From Bacteroidota bacterium (GTDB lineage: Bacteria > Bacteroidota > Bacteroidia > Bacteroidales > Prolixibacteraceae), in assembly GCA_029265715.1 (NCBI GenBank), contig JAJUGZ010000002.1, positions 1-64,000 on the forward strand: a stretch of DNA of 64,000 nucleotides, given 5' to 3'. The notes under the pieces were generated by a model. The model worked only from the letters and a program-made list of their open reading frames with translations. It did not search any database and had not been told where the DNA came from. A program made the translations under genes and the position numbers. Every line of letters begins with the position of its first letter. The first letter of the stretch is position 1. Positions 7,004 through 16,025 of the stretch are shown here, one piece after another.

Positions 7004-7704
7004 TAAAAGAGTTCAGTTTTCGGTTCGATGAACTGGTTCTGGATTTGCCATTACTGGAACAATCGCTGGGGTTTGGCGAAGGCCCGTTGCCCGAGCCAAT
7101 TGATGAGTATTTGGCCGAGGCCTTGGCGTTTGCAGTCGATTTGCCAGATATTCGCTGTGCGTATCGGCTTGTTGATTTGGACGAGCCGGTTCACAGGAGC
7201 CATAAAATTGTGGCCGAAGGAATCGAATTTCATGTGGGGCATACGGTTCGGCATGAACTGAAAAAATCGGAACGCCTGGCATTTTTTATTTGTACGGCCG
7301 GGGCTGTAATCAGCGAACGATCGAAAGCGTTGCTCCTTGACGGCGACCCGGTGCTGGGGTATGTATATGACCTGGTGGGTTCGTTTGTCGCCGAATCGGC
7401 CGGCGATAAGATGCAGGAGATTTTACTGGAGCAGGTGTCGTCATCAGGCGAGAAAATAACGAACCGGTATAGTCCCGGCTACTGCCAGTGGTCGGTTTCC
7501 GAGCAGCACAAACTTTTTTCATTGTTCCCCGATCGTTGCTGTGGGGTGAGCCTCACACCCTCGGCCCTGATGCACCCGGTGAAGTCGATCAGCGGTGTGA
7601 TCGGGGTAGGGAAGGAGGTGAAATTCAGGGAATATCGTTGCGCCGTATGTTCAAGCACCGATTGTGTTTATCGCCAGATCCATCAGCGAAGTGTGATGGC
7701 ATAA
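7000..7704 (+). CDS. MetH-activation-domain-like protein (corrinoid reactivation)
   Basis: The 234-residue protein resembles the stand-alone vitamin B12-dependent methionine synthase activation domain. It has the RYSPGYCQWSVSEQ stretch, then CCGVSLTPSALMHPVKSISGVIG, the part that binds SAM in MetH. It ends with a CAVCSSTDC cluster (Cys214, 217, 222) that could hold a metal or Fe-S centre. The expected role is reductive methylation or reactivation of the corrinoid protein when Co(I) is oxidised to Co(II). It overlaps the CobW gene (ATGA) and is the last gene of the operon. It is convergent with the sensor kinase, 11 bases away. Confidence 0.85.
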   Translation: MIKEFSFRFDELVLDLPLLEQSLGFGEGPLPEPIDEYLAEALAFAVDLPDIRCAYRLVDLDEPVHRSHKIVAEGIEFHVGHTVRHELKKSERLAFFICTAGAVISERSKALLLDGDPVLGYVYDLVGSFVAESAGDKMQEILLEQVSSSGEKITNRYSPGYCQWSVSEQHKLFSLFPDRCCGVSLTPSALMHPVKSISGVIGVGKEVKFREYRCAVCSSTDCVYRQIHQRSVMA

Positions 7705-7715
7705 CCGTTTGGGGG

Positions 7716-10547
7716 TTAGTTTAACGGCAGGTAAAACGAGAAGCGGCTGCCTTTGCCAACCTCAGATTCGAGCATGATCTTGCCCTCCATTAATTCAACT
7801 AAGTTTTTGGCGATAGAAAGCCCCAGGCCGGTTCCGCCGTAAACCCGGGACAATGATTCTTCGGCCTGCCTGAACCGTTCAAAAATTTTGGTTTGAGACT
7901 GGGGGCTGATCCCGATCCCGGTATCGGCTACAAAAAACCAGATTTTATGATCGGATATTTCGGAAATCCCAAATTCGATAGCTCCGGTTTCGGTAAATTT
8001 GATTGAATTGCTGAGCAAGTTCATAAGAACCTGGTTTAGCCTGACTTTATCGGTGTTCAGATAAACCGGGTTTCCTGGTCGTAACAGTTTTAATTCGATA
8101 TGTTCTTTCCCCAGTTCATCCAGTTTTTTCCGGAATATCGTATGAAGTTCGTCTAAGAGCGGGTCTATGCAGGTTTTACTTTTATAGATCTTAAGTTGGC
8201 CTGTTTCCAGTTTCGATACATCGAGAATGTCGTTTATAATATGCAACAGGCTTTCGGCGCTCCGGTTGATAATGTTGGCATATTCGGCCCGCAATTCGCT
8301 GGTCGTGTCTTCTTCCATCGATAAGATGTTGGTAAAGCCCAGGATGGCATTTAGCGGCGTGCGGATTTCGTGGCTCATATTAGCCAGGAATGCCGATTTC
8401 AGACGGTCGCTTTCCTCTGCTTCTTCTTTGGCAAGCCGGAGTTCGGCGATGATCTTTTTCTTTTCGGTAATATCCTGGTAAATTGCTAAAAAGTGTTTTT
8501 CCCCGTTCCAGTTTATCATTTTTCGGAAAACCTGGACACACCGGATATCGCCAGCCTTGTTTACAATTTCGGTCTCGTATTCTGCCGGGACACTCTCTCC
8601 TTTTTTCCTTTTTTCGCGACGTATTTTGTGTTGTTCCAGACTTTCGGGGGTGAAGCGTTTTTCATCCGGAGTATTTAAGAACTCTTCTAACCCGGTGTAT
8701 CCGTAAATTGCCAGTAATGCTTCATTAACATAGAGCGTTTTCCCTTCGGGCGATACGATACGCATTCCGAGAGGCGATTCGTCCATCGTAGCCTTAAAAT
8801 TTTCGGTTACCTGGAGCAGCGCCGCTTCTGTTTCCTTGCGCGAGGTTATGTCGGTAATTGTCCCGATGTAACCAATAACTTCGCCGCTTGTAGTGATTTC
8901 GGGCACGGCCTCGCCCAAGACCCAGGTAATGCTGCCGTCGGGTTTTAAAAAGCGGTACTCGGCAACTGATTTTTCTGAGTTACCGGTTGCCTTGTCCCAG
9001 CTTTTTTTTACATCTAACTTATCGTCGGGGTGCAGGGCTTTCATCCATCCGTAGCCGATAGCCTGGTCGTAGCTCATTCCGCTTAATCGTTTCCAGCTCG
9101 GGTTCACATAGGTTGTGTACCCGTCGGCCCGGGTCTGGGAAATGCCCACCGGCGAATTTTCGGCCAGGTTATGGAACAGCCGTTCTTTTTCCTGCAGTTC
9201 TTCTTCGGCCAATTTGTCGTTGGTATAATCGTGGGCAATGGCCATGATTTCGTGAATATTCCCATCGCCGGACGAAAGCGGGATGAATGAAATATCCAGG
9301 TAGGTTGGCGTTTGCTGGTTTTGCCGGATACAAACGTCCAGTTTTTGGGGCATTCCGGTTTGACGGGCCTTTTGTAATAATTCCAGGTATTTTTCAAACT
9401 CAGGGGCATTCCAGAATTCTTCGGGCGAATGGCCGATCATTTCCTGAATTGTTTTTCCATTTTTACTCAGCAGCGACTCGTTTACAAACTGGATTTTCAA
9501 ATCGAGGTTGTAGATTGTAATCATGTCGGGCACACTGTTGACAGCCCGTTTAAACCGTTCCCGGCTTTCCTGTACTTGCCGGTGTAGCAGCCGTTCGGCA
9601 GTCTGGTCGCGAAAAACCAGCACGACCCCGTCAATATCGCCGTTGGTGTTTTTAATGGGAGCCCCGCTGTCGGCAATCGGAATTTCCTGCCCTTGTTTGT
9701 TAATCAGGAGAGTGTGGTTGGCTAATCCGCAGATAATTCCTTCGCGGAGTACTTTTTTTACCGGGCTTTCGCTTTTTTGCCTGCTTTCTTCCTGGATGAT
9801 TTGAAAGATTTCTTCAATTGGGCGGCCTGAGGCTTCTTGTTCTGTGTAGCCGGTTAATTGTTCGGCAATGGGGTTTAAATAGGTTATTTCTCCTGATTTG
9901 TCGGTTGTGATTACAGCATCGCCAATGCTGTGCAGGGTCGTCCGGTAGCGTATTTCGCTTTCGCGGATGGCAGCTTCTCCGAGGATGCGCAAGGTTTCAT
10001 TTTTCATCAGGAGCCCCATAACGGTTGTTGCAATGGGAAATATAGCACCAACAGGGAGCCAGATATTTTTTATCACGCTTAGGCCGGTTGGCCATGGCAA
10101 CAAAAGCTGGCACAACAGCATGGCAGCGCTGCTGAGCAAACCCATGCATAGAAAAGCAGGAATGCCGATTGTTTCGGGTTTGTTGTTAAACCGGCGCCGA
10201 AAAAAAAGGCCCACCAATGCTGTAATTGCGATGGTGGCAACGCCGGCGTAAACACCCGGTCCATCCAGGTAAAGCCGGTATGATGCGGCAAATATGGCTG
10301 AAATAAGAACCACTGTCCCTCCTCCAAAAACGCCGGCCAGGGTCATCACAATCGAACGGCCGTCGTAAATAATGCCGGGGGTGTAGTTAAAAGGCATAAG
10401 CATACCGCCTATGGCGATGCCGCCAAATAAAATGCCACCGATCAGTTTATGAATAAGCAAGACCGATTCTCTTTTTCGCACCCAAAAGCTGTACATGATG
10501 GTCAGTGTAATTAATAAGGACGAATTTTGAAGCAGATCGGTAATCAT
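7716..10547 (-). CDS. Multi-PAS membrane sensor histidine kinase
   Basis: The 943-residue protein begins with a 5TM LytS-type membrane sensor (about 1-182; NYTPGIIYDGRSIVMTLAGVFGG is diagnostic). Four PAS domains follow (about 197-325, 328-450, 455-580, 580-705), then HisKA with SHEIRTPLNAILGF and HATPase_c with NLLSNSIKF, DTGIG and GGTGLGLSI. It ends at the ATPase domain, so there is no receiver or AraC output and it is not a hybrid two-component system. No response regulator lies nearby. I chose the start at 10547 because a promoter lies at 10592-10621. A longer frame reaches 10721 but would include that promoter. Confidence 0.92.
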   Translation of the reverse strand: MITDLLQNSSLLITLTIMYSFWVRKRESVLLIHKLIGGILFGGIAIGGMLMPFNYTPGIIYDGRSIVMTLAGVFGGGTVVLISAIFAASYRLYLDGPGVYAGVATIAITALVGLFFRRRFNNKPETIGIPAFLCMGLLSSAAMLLCQLLLPWPTGLSVIKNIWLPVGAIFPIATTVMGLLMKNETLRILGEAAIRESEIRYRTTLHSIGDAVITTDKSGEITYLNPIAEQLTGYTEQEASGRPIEEIFQIIQEESRQKSESPVKKVLREGIICGLANHTLLINKQGQEIPIADSGAPIKNTNGDIDGVVLVFRDQTAERLLHRQVQESRERFKRAVNSVPDMITIYNLDLKIQFVNESLLSKNGKTIQEMIGHSPEEFWNAPEFEKYLELLQKARQTGMPQKLDVCIRQNQQTPTYLDISFIPLSSGDGNIHEIMAIAHDYTNDKLAEEELQEKERLFHNLAENSPVGISQTRADGYTTYVNPSWKRLSGMSYDQAIGYGWMKALHPDDKLDVKKSWDKATGNSEKSVAEYRFLKPDGSITWVLGEAVPEITTSGEVIGYIGTITDITSRKETEAALLQVTENFKATMDESPLGMRIVSPEGKTLYVNEALLAIYGYTGLEEFLNTPDEKRFTPESLEQHKIRREKRKKGESVPAEYETEIVNKAGDIRCVQVFRKMINWNGEKHFLAIYQDITEKKKIIAELRLAKEEAEESDRLKSAFLANMSHEIRTPLNAILGFTNILSMEEDTTSELRAEYANIINRSAESLLHIINDILDVSKLETGQLKIYKSKTCIDPLLDELHTIFRKKLDELGKEHIELKLLRPGNPVYLNTDKVRLNQVLMNLLSNSIKFTETGAIEFGISEISDHKIWFFVADTGIGISPQSQTKIFERFRQAEESLSRVYGGTGLGLSIAKNLVELMEGKIMLESEVGKGSRFSFYLPLN

Positions 10548-10591
10548 ATTGCGATAAATCAAGGTGTAATAAAATGGTAGTTTTATGTTCT

Positions 10592-10621
10592 GCAAACTAA
10601 AAATAAAAATTGGGGAATCAA
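10592..10621 (-). promoter_or_regulatory. Promoter of the sensor kinase
   Basis: On the minus strand TTG (10621-10619), a 19-base spacer, and TTAGTTTG (10599-10592), one mismatch from TAnnTTTG. It lies 45 bases before the chosen start codon at 10547. Confidence 0.45.
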
Positions 10622-10713
10622 AATTTTTATCACAGGGTTCATTGCTTCGTATAAAAACAACGGGATGTATTTCTGAAAAAAAGTCGTCATTGAAAATATT
10701 AATATTGTGTCGG

Positions 10714-10743
10714 TTGTACACAATTGTAAAAATAGCATATTTG
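10714..10743 (+). promoter_or_regulatory. Promoter of the ECF sigma factor gene
   Basis: TTG (10714-10716), a 19-base spacer, and CATATTTG (10736-10743), one mismatch from the consensus -7 box. It is 28 bases before the ATG. Confidence 0.5.
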
Positions 10744-10771
10744 CAATTCTGAGATTTGTTGCGGTTTTAAC

Positions 10772-11383
10772 ATGATAATCACACAACCTGACTTTGGCGA
10801 GTTTTTCTTTCATCGTTTTAAAAGCGGCGATGAACTTGCATTTGAACGGATTTTCAAATCAGGTTACAGGCAGATTGTTGGTTTTTGCGACCAGTTTATT
10901 AACGATCACGATAAAGCCCAAAGCTTGGCGCAGGAAGCGTTTATAAACCTTTGGCTGAACCGGGAAAAAGTTGAAACCGTCAACGGCATCAAATCATTCT
11001 TATTTACCTATGCCCGGTCTGGTTGCCTGAATTACCTCCGCCACAAAAAAGTGGCCAATAAATATCAGGATAAACTGCTAAATACCAAAGAGGCTGATAT
11101 AAACCGGGAAGTCTTGGAGTCATTCGACTTCCATTCGATTGAGGTTACCGAGTTGGAGGAGATTATACAGCGATCGATTAACGAGTTGCCCGATAAATGC
11201 CGCGAAGTTTTTGTTATGAGCCGGTTTGGCAACAAGCGGAACAAAGAAATTGCCGAAGAATTGGGAATCACAGAAAAAGCGGTCGAAGCGAATATAACCC
11301 GGGCAATTAAAACGTTAAAGTCTTCTTTGTCAGACTATTTTCCAATGTTGCTGGTTCAGCTGATCATGCAGTACCTTACCTGA
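10772..11383 (+). CDS. ECF RNA polymerase sigma factor, PUL type
   Basis: This 203-residue sigma factor has region 2 (about 18-90; DHDKAQSLAQEAFINLWLNRE and IKSFLFTYARSGCLNYLRHKK) and region 4 (about 130-185; INELPDKCREVFVMSRFGNKRNKEIAEELGITEKAVEANITRAIKTLK). It is the Bacteroidetes-specific ECF type that works with a FecR-like anti-sigma and a TonB receptor carrying an STN domain. All three are found directly downstream in that order, so the target is most likely the SusC/SusD operon at 12658. It is divergent from the sensor kinase. Confidence 0.94.
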   Translation: MIITQPDFGEFFFHRFKSGDELAFERIFKSGYRQIVGFCDQFINDHDKAQSLAQEAFINLWLNREKVETVNGIKSFLFTYARSGCLNYLRHKKVANKYQDKLLNTKEADINREVLESFDFHSIEVTELEEIIQRSINELPDKCREVFVMSRFGNKRNKEIAEELGITEKAVEANITRAIKTLKSSLSDYFPMLLVQLIMQYLT

Positions 11384-11477
11384 TGACCCGATAGGCGGTA
11401 AAAAAAATCACATTTTTTCAAAGAATCGATATGGGGATGGCGCCAGAATGCGTGTACTCATATTAGAACACGAAAAA

Positions 11478-12461
11478 ATGGATTACTCACTCATCAATAA
11501 ATATTTGTCGGGGAAAGCTTCGGAAGTCGAGGTGAAGCAGGTTTTTGACTGGATTGATGCTGCTCCGGAAAACAGGGACGAATTTATCCGCTACAAACAG
11601 ATTTGGGCCCTGACTGCCCAATCAACCGACAACCCGGTAAAAGCCTGGTCTGAAATATTGGTCGATCAGATCCAGGGGAAAAGCAAGGTTAAAAAGTTGT
11701 TGCGGGTTGTCGGCAATGCAGCTGCCGTTGTGCTTGTTTTTGGACTGGGAATGTCTGTCCGGTATTTTGTCCCTGGCAAATCACCGGTTTTGTTTTCGTA
11801 TATGGCCAGTACAAAGGTTGAAGTTCCCCCGGGTCAGATGTCAAATGTTGTTTTGCCCGATGGTACAACGGTTCAGTTAAATTCCGGAAGTAAGTTGGTT
11901 TACTCCGGATCATACAACAACGGGCAGCGCCAGGTGCAACTCGAAGGAGAGGCTTTTTTCGATGTTGCCAAAGATGCGGAGCACCCGTTTGTCATCCAAA
12001 CCCGTTTACTCGATTTTAAGGTTTATGGCACTTCGTTCAATGTTGAAGCCTATCCGGAAGAAAAAGAAGTTAATACGACATTGGTCGAGGGCAGCCTGGG
12101 CGTGCTGGCCAAAAGCGGTAAAGAGTTAACAAAGTTGTTCCCCGGAGAGAATGTTTTGTATCAGGAAGACTCGAAAAGTATTGTTATTAGCAAGGTCGAT
12201 CCTGGCATGTATACTTCCTGGAAAGAGGGAATTATTACCTTCAGGAGTGAACCGCTGGACGAAATTGCCCGGAAAATTGAGCGTTGGTATAATGTGGAAA
12301 TTGTAATTCAAAACCCTCAGGTTGCAAACGAGCGTTACATGTTAACGGTAATGAAATATAAACCAATCGACCAGATTCTGGAAGTATTAAAGATTACCTC
12401 CGGATTGAACTATCGGATTGAACACCGGATTGACAAGCCTGCACGGATCTATTTGGAATAA
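11478..12461 (+). CDS. FecR-family anti-sigma factor
   Basis: The protein of about 327 residues has a cytoplasmic sigma-binding N-terminus (MDYSLINKYLSGKASEVEVKQVFDWI), one membrane helix around residues 78-96 (NAAAVVLVFGLGMSVRYFV) and a periplasmic FecR domain (VEVPPGQMSNVVLPDGTTV, VQLEGEAFFDVAKDAEHPF, VYGTSFNVEAY, TLVEGSL). A C-terminal STN-like DUF4974 region follows. It should hold the ECF sigma factor at the membrane until the SusC receptor signals substrate. An upstream ATG exists at 11448, but MDYSLI at 11478 is the normal family start. Confidence 0.92.
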   Translation: MDYSLINKYLSGKASEVEVKQVFDWIDAAPENRDEFIRYKQIWALTAQSTDNPVKAWSEILVDQIQGKSKVKKLLRVVGNAAAVVLVFGLGMSVRYFVPGKSPVLFSYMASTKVEVPPGQMSNVVLPDGTTVQLNSGSKLVYSGSYNNGQRQVQLEGEAFFDVAKDAEHPFVIQTRLLDFKVYGTSFNVEAYPEEKEVNTTLVEGSLGVLAKSGKELTKLFPGENVLYQEDSKSIVISKVDPGMYTSWKEGIITFRSEPLDEIARKIERWYNVEIVIQNPQVANERYMLTVMKYKPIDQILEVLKITSGLNYRIEHRIDKPARIYLE

Positions 12462-12536
12462 TATACGGCACAGTGAATAAACAAAAAACCAAACGATAAC
12501 GACTTATGGAAAAACAAAACTCAGGCTAAAAACAAT

Positions 12537-12592
12537 CAGACCGAAAATACTGGACATATTTCCGGTCTGCCTTCAGGTTGATTATCTCAACC
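12537..12592 (+). promoter_or_regulatory. Paired hairpins in the susC leader
   Basis: CAGACCG (12537-12543) pairs with CGGTCTG (12563-12569), with most of the inner bases also pairing. Next, GGTTGA (12576-12581) pairs with TCAACC (12587-12592). The two stems stand in the 196-base gap before susC and may be transcript structures that control the polar step from fecR to susC. Confidence 0.5.
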
Positions 12593-12657
12593 AACCCATG
12601 TGATGAAAATAAAGCCTTCTGGACAAAGGCACTTATTAACTAAAACACGTCAAATTT

Positions 12658-15600
12658 ATGAAAAAAAATGTGGATTATGACCCGATTTATCGGGACATTA
12701 CTAAACTATTGCGGATTATGAAAATAACTGCGCTTTTCGTGTTCTTATTCAGCATGCACATTTACGCCGTTTCGTTCGGACAATCGTCCCGGTTAAGCCT
12801 CACGATGAATTCTACCTTCAGGGAAGTAATTGAACGGCTGGAGCAGGAATCCGGTTATCATTTTGTGCTGAAATACAATGAGAGTATCTTGGATAAGAAG
12901 GTGAACGTCAGGTACATCAACGAAACCATCGATCGCGTGATGGCCGATTTGCTGAAGGATACCGGCTATACTTATAAGATTGTCGATAAATATATTGCAA
13001 TAACCTCGGTAACCGAACCGATTATGCAGATGCAGCAAATCAAAAAAGTTTCGGGTAAAGTGACCGATGAAAAAGGGATGGCCCTTCCCGGAGTAACCGT
13101 TGTTGTGAAAGGCACAACCAACGGGACGATAACCGGAGCTGATGGTTCCTATGTTCTTACGGATGTAAATGCCAATGCGGTTTTGGTTTTTTCATTTGTC
13201 GGGATGAAGACACAGGAATTTTCGCTGGATGGCAAAACAACACTTGATGTGGTTATGTCTGAAGAAACAATCGGGATCGAAGAAGTGGTTGCCGTGGGTT
13301 ATGGTACAATCAAGAAAAGCGATTTGACCGGCGCTATTTCTCAGGTAAAAACCTCCGACATGGAAAACCGGACCATCGTGCGCCCGGAACAGGCCCTGCA
13401 GGGAAAAACAGCCGGCGTTCAGATTATCCAAACATCCGGGGCGCCCGGGAAAAGCGCCACCGTACGTATTCGCGGGTTTAGTTCGAATGCTTCGTCCGAC
13501 CCGCTGTATGTGGTCGACGGGTTGCGGACTTCCGATATTGGTCCGATCGATCCGAATAACATCGAATCGATTGAAGTACTGAAAGATGCGGCTTCGGCGG
13601 CTATCTATGGGGCCCAGGCCGGTAATGGTGTTGTCCTGATTACCACCAAAAGAGGGAAAAAGGGCGATGGCAAAATCACCTACGACTTTCAGTATGTAAC
13701 CAATCAACTGGCCCGGATCCCGAAGGTGATGAACGCCAATGAATACATTAACTATATGACCGAGGCCAACTTTATTTCGGCCAACGAAGTTTCTTCGTTA
13801 TGGGATAAAACTACTGATACCGACTGGACCGATGTGGCTTTCGAAACATCTCTTATGCAAAAACACAACCTTAGTTTGCAGGGCGGAAATGAACGGGGTT
13901 CGTATAATTTATCACTTTCGTATCTCGACCAAAATGGGATTGTTAAAGGCGATGATGACGTTTATAACCGGGTAACGGGTATGATTAATGCCGATTATAA
14001 CATTAAAAGTTGGTTAAAAATCGGGACAACCACGATTCTTGAAAAATACAAGAGTAAATCGGTGTCTGAAAACTCTGAATATGGTAGTTTGCTGGCTGCC
14101 GTTTTAACGATGGACCCCCTGACCCCGGCTTATTTTGATGCCGACAATTTGCCAACCTATATGCAAGACCTGCTTGATGCCGGAAAAGTTTTGCTAACTG
14201 ATGAAAAAGGCCGTTATTATGGGTTGTCGCAGATATTTAAATCGGATCAGGTCCATCCGCTGATTATGCGCGACCGCACCGACTCGAAAGCCGAAGGCGG
14301 GAATGTTATGGGTACCATTTATGCCGATTTCAAGCCGGTCAAAAACCTGACAATCACCTCAAAATTGGGATATCGCGGAGGGTTCTACAGTAGTTATTAT
14401 TTCAACTATATCTATTATGCAAACGATGTAACCAAGAACGATAACATTGGGGTTGGGCGTACCAATACCAACAACATCTATTATCAGTGGGAAAACTTTG
14501 CAAATTACAATTACAACAAAGGGAACCACAATTTGACCACCATGTTGGGTATTTCGTATTCAAACCCGTACTCAACAACGGTTACTGCATCGGGCAATGC
14601 CATTACTAAAGATGACCCGCTGTACCGTGATTTGAATTACCTGACTGCAACCGCCACCAAAAGCGTTTCCGGAGGGTACAGCGAGGCCGGACGTCAGTTC
14701 TCTTATTTTGGGCGTTTTATCTATAACTATGCGAATACCTATTTTCTCCAGGCTTCGTTACGTCGCGATGCCAGCGATGTGTCAATACTTCCGGCCAACA
14801 ACCGTTGGGGAACATTCCCGGCAGTGTCGGCAGGGTATACCATTTCAAACGAAAACTTCTTCCCGAAAAATACGCCCATTACCAGTTTAAAATTGCGTGC
14901 CAGCTGGGGGCAAAATGGGAGCACCGGTCCGTTGGGGAACTTTGCATACCGCGCCTCAATTGCTTCCGGAGGTTCGTATCCGTATTCGGACGATGTAGCT
15001 TATCAGATTGCATCGTACCCAAGTACGCTTAGCAATCCGGAGCTTAAATGGGAAACTTCGGAACAGACCGACCTGGGGTTTGATTTGCGGGCCTTCAAAG
15101 ACCGGTTCAGTTTCGGTTTCGACTATTTCGACAAACAAACCAAAGACCTTCTGGTTACTATTACGCCTCCTTATGAAACCGGGGTTAGTTCAACAACCGT
15201 GAATGCCGGGAATGTGTCGAACAAAGGAATTGAGCTTGAATTAGGCTGGAGTGAAACTATTCGGGGTTTTAACTATTCTATCCGGGGAAACCTGGCAACC
15301 CTGAAAAATAAGGTAACTTATCTCGATCCCAGTATTTCGCGGATCAACGGGGCTTCGTTCCATACCCAACAAGGGATTACTGCTTTCGAAAAAGGGTACC
15401 CGGTTTGGTACATGCGCGGCTATGAACTGGCCGATATTGACGATGCCACCGGCGACCCGGTTTTTGTAGACCAGAATAATGACAGCGCCATAACGGATGA
15501 TGATAAAGTGATGCTCGGGAGCGGTATCCCTGATTTTACTTACGGGATCACGGTAAATGCAACCTACAAGGGGTTCGACCTGACCGTTTTTGGCGCCGGT

Positions 15601-16014
15601 TCACAGGGCAACGATGTGTATAACTGTTTAACCCGCATCGATCGCCCGAGAGGGAATAAACTGAAAATTTTCTACGATGACCGTTGGACGACAACCAATA
15701 CCAGTGCCTCCAAGCCGCGCCCCAATGCCAATGGGGAAGATAAATACTGGATCAGTAGCGACGCCGTCATGGATGGTTCATTCTTTAAGATCAAACAGAT
15801 ACAGTTAGGCTATACACTCCCGAAACGATTGAGCAACAAGTTGTATATGAGCAGCCTGCGCGTGTATACTTCGCTCGACGACTGGTTTGTATTTACCAGC
15901 TATCCCGGCTTTGACCCCGAAGCCTCGGCTGGCTCAACCTCATCACTGGGTGTTGACAAGGGCTCGTACCCCAACTCCCGGAAAGCTGTATTTGGTATCA
16001 ATGTAACTTTTTAA
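12658..16014 (+). CDS. SusC/RagA-family TonB-dependent receptor with STN domain
   Basis: The 1118-residue outer-membrane transporter has a long signal region (about 1-42, ending YAVSFGQ) and an STN domain (about 45-120) that talks to FecR. A carboxypeptidase-D-like regulatory domain follows (about 130-205, KVSGKVTDEKGMALPGVTV), with the SusC signature EEVVAVGYGTIKKSDLTGAI at 208. The plug (VRIRGFSSN, LYVVDGL, SIEVLKDAASAAIYG) leads into the beta-barrel, ending in GINVTF. It imports an oligomeric ligand captured by the SusD lipoprotein encoded 12 bases downstream. The substrate is likely an acylated glycoside, inferred from the esterase and GH3 genes downstream. Confidence 0.96.
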   Translation: MKKNVDYDPIYRDITKLLRIMKITALFVFLFSMHIYAVSFGQSSRLSLTMNSTFREVIERLEQESGYHFVLKYNESILDKKVNVRYINETIDRVMADLLKDTGYTYKIVDKYIAITSVTEPIMQMQQIKKVSGKVTDEKGMALPGVTVVVKGTTNGTITGADGSYVLTDVNANAVLVFSFVGMKTQEFSLDGKTTLDVVMSEETIGIEEVVAVGYGTIKKSDLTGAISQVKTSDMENRTIVRPEQALQGKTAGVQIIQTSGAPGKSATVRIRGFSSNASSDPLYVVDGLRTSDIGPIDPNNIESIEVLKDAASAAIYGAQAGNGVVLITTKRGKKGDGKITYDFQYVTNQLARIPKVMNANEYINYMTEANFISANEVSSLWDKTTDTDWTDVAFETSLMQKHNLSLQGGNERGSYNLSLSYLDQNGIVKGDDDVYNRVTGMINADYNIKSWLKIGTTTILEKYKSKSVSENSEYGSLLAAVLTMDPLTPAYFDADNLPTYMQDLLDAGKVLLTDEKGRYYGLSQIFKSDQVHPLIMRDRTDSKAEGGNVMGTIYADFKPVKNLTITSKLGYRGGFYSSYYFNYIYYANDVTKNDNIGVGRTNTNNIYYQWENFANYNYNKGNHNLTTMLGISYSNPYSTTVTASGNAITKDDPLYRDLNYLTATATKSVSGGYSEAGRQFSYFGRFIYNYANTYFLQASLRRDASDVSILPANNRWGTFPAVSAGYTISNENFFPKNTPITSLKLRASWGQNGSTGPLGNFAYRASIASGGSYPYSDDVAYQIASYPSTLSNPELKWETSEQTDLGFDLRAFKDRFSFGFDYFDKQTKDLLVTITPPYETGVSSTTVNAGNVSNKGIELELGWSETIRGFNYSIRGNLATLKNKVTYLDPSISRINGASFHTQQGITAFEKGYPVWYMRGYELADIDDATGDPVFVDQNNDSAITDDDKVMLGSGIPDFTYGITVNATYKGFDLTVFGAGSQGNDVYNCLTRIDRPRGNKLKIFYDDRWTTTNTSASKPRPNANGEDKYWISSDAVMDGSFFKIKQIQLGYTLPKRLSNKLYMSSLRVYTSLDDWFVFTSYPGFDPEASAGSTSSLGVDKGSYPNSRKAVFGINVTF

Positions 16015-16025
16015 AACAGTGAATT

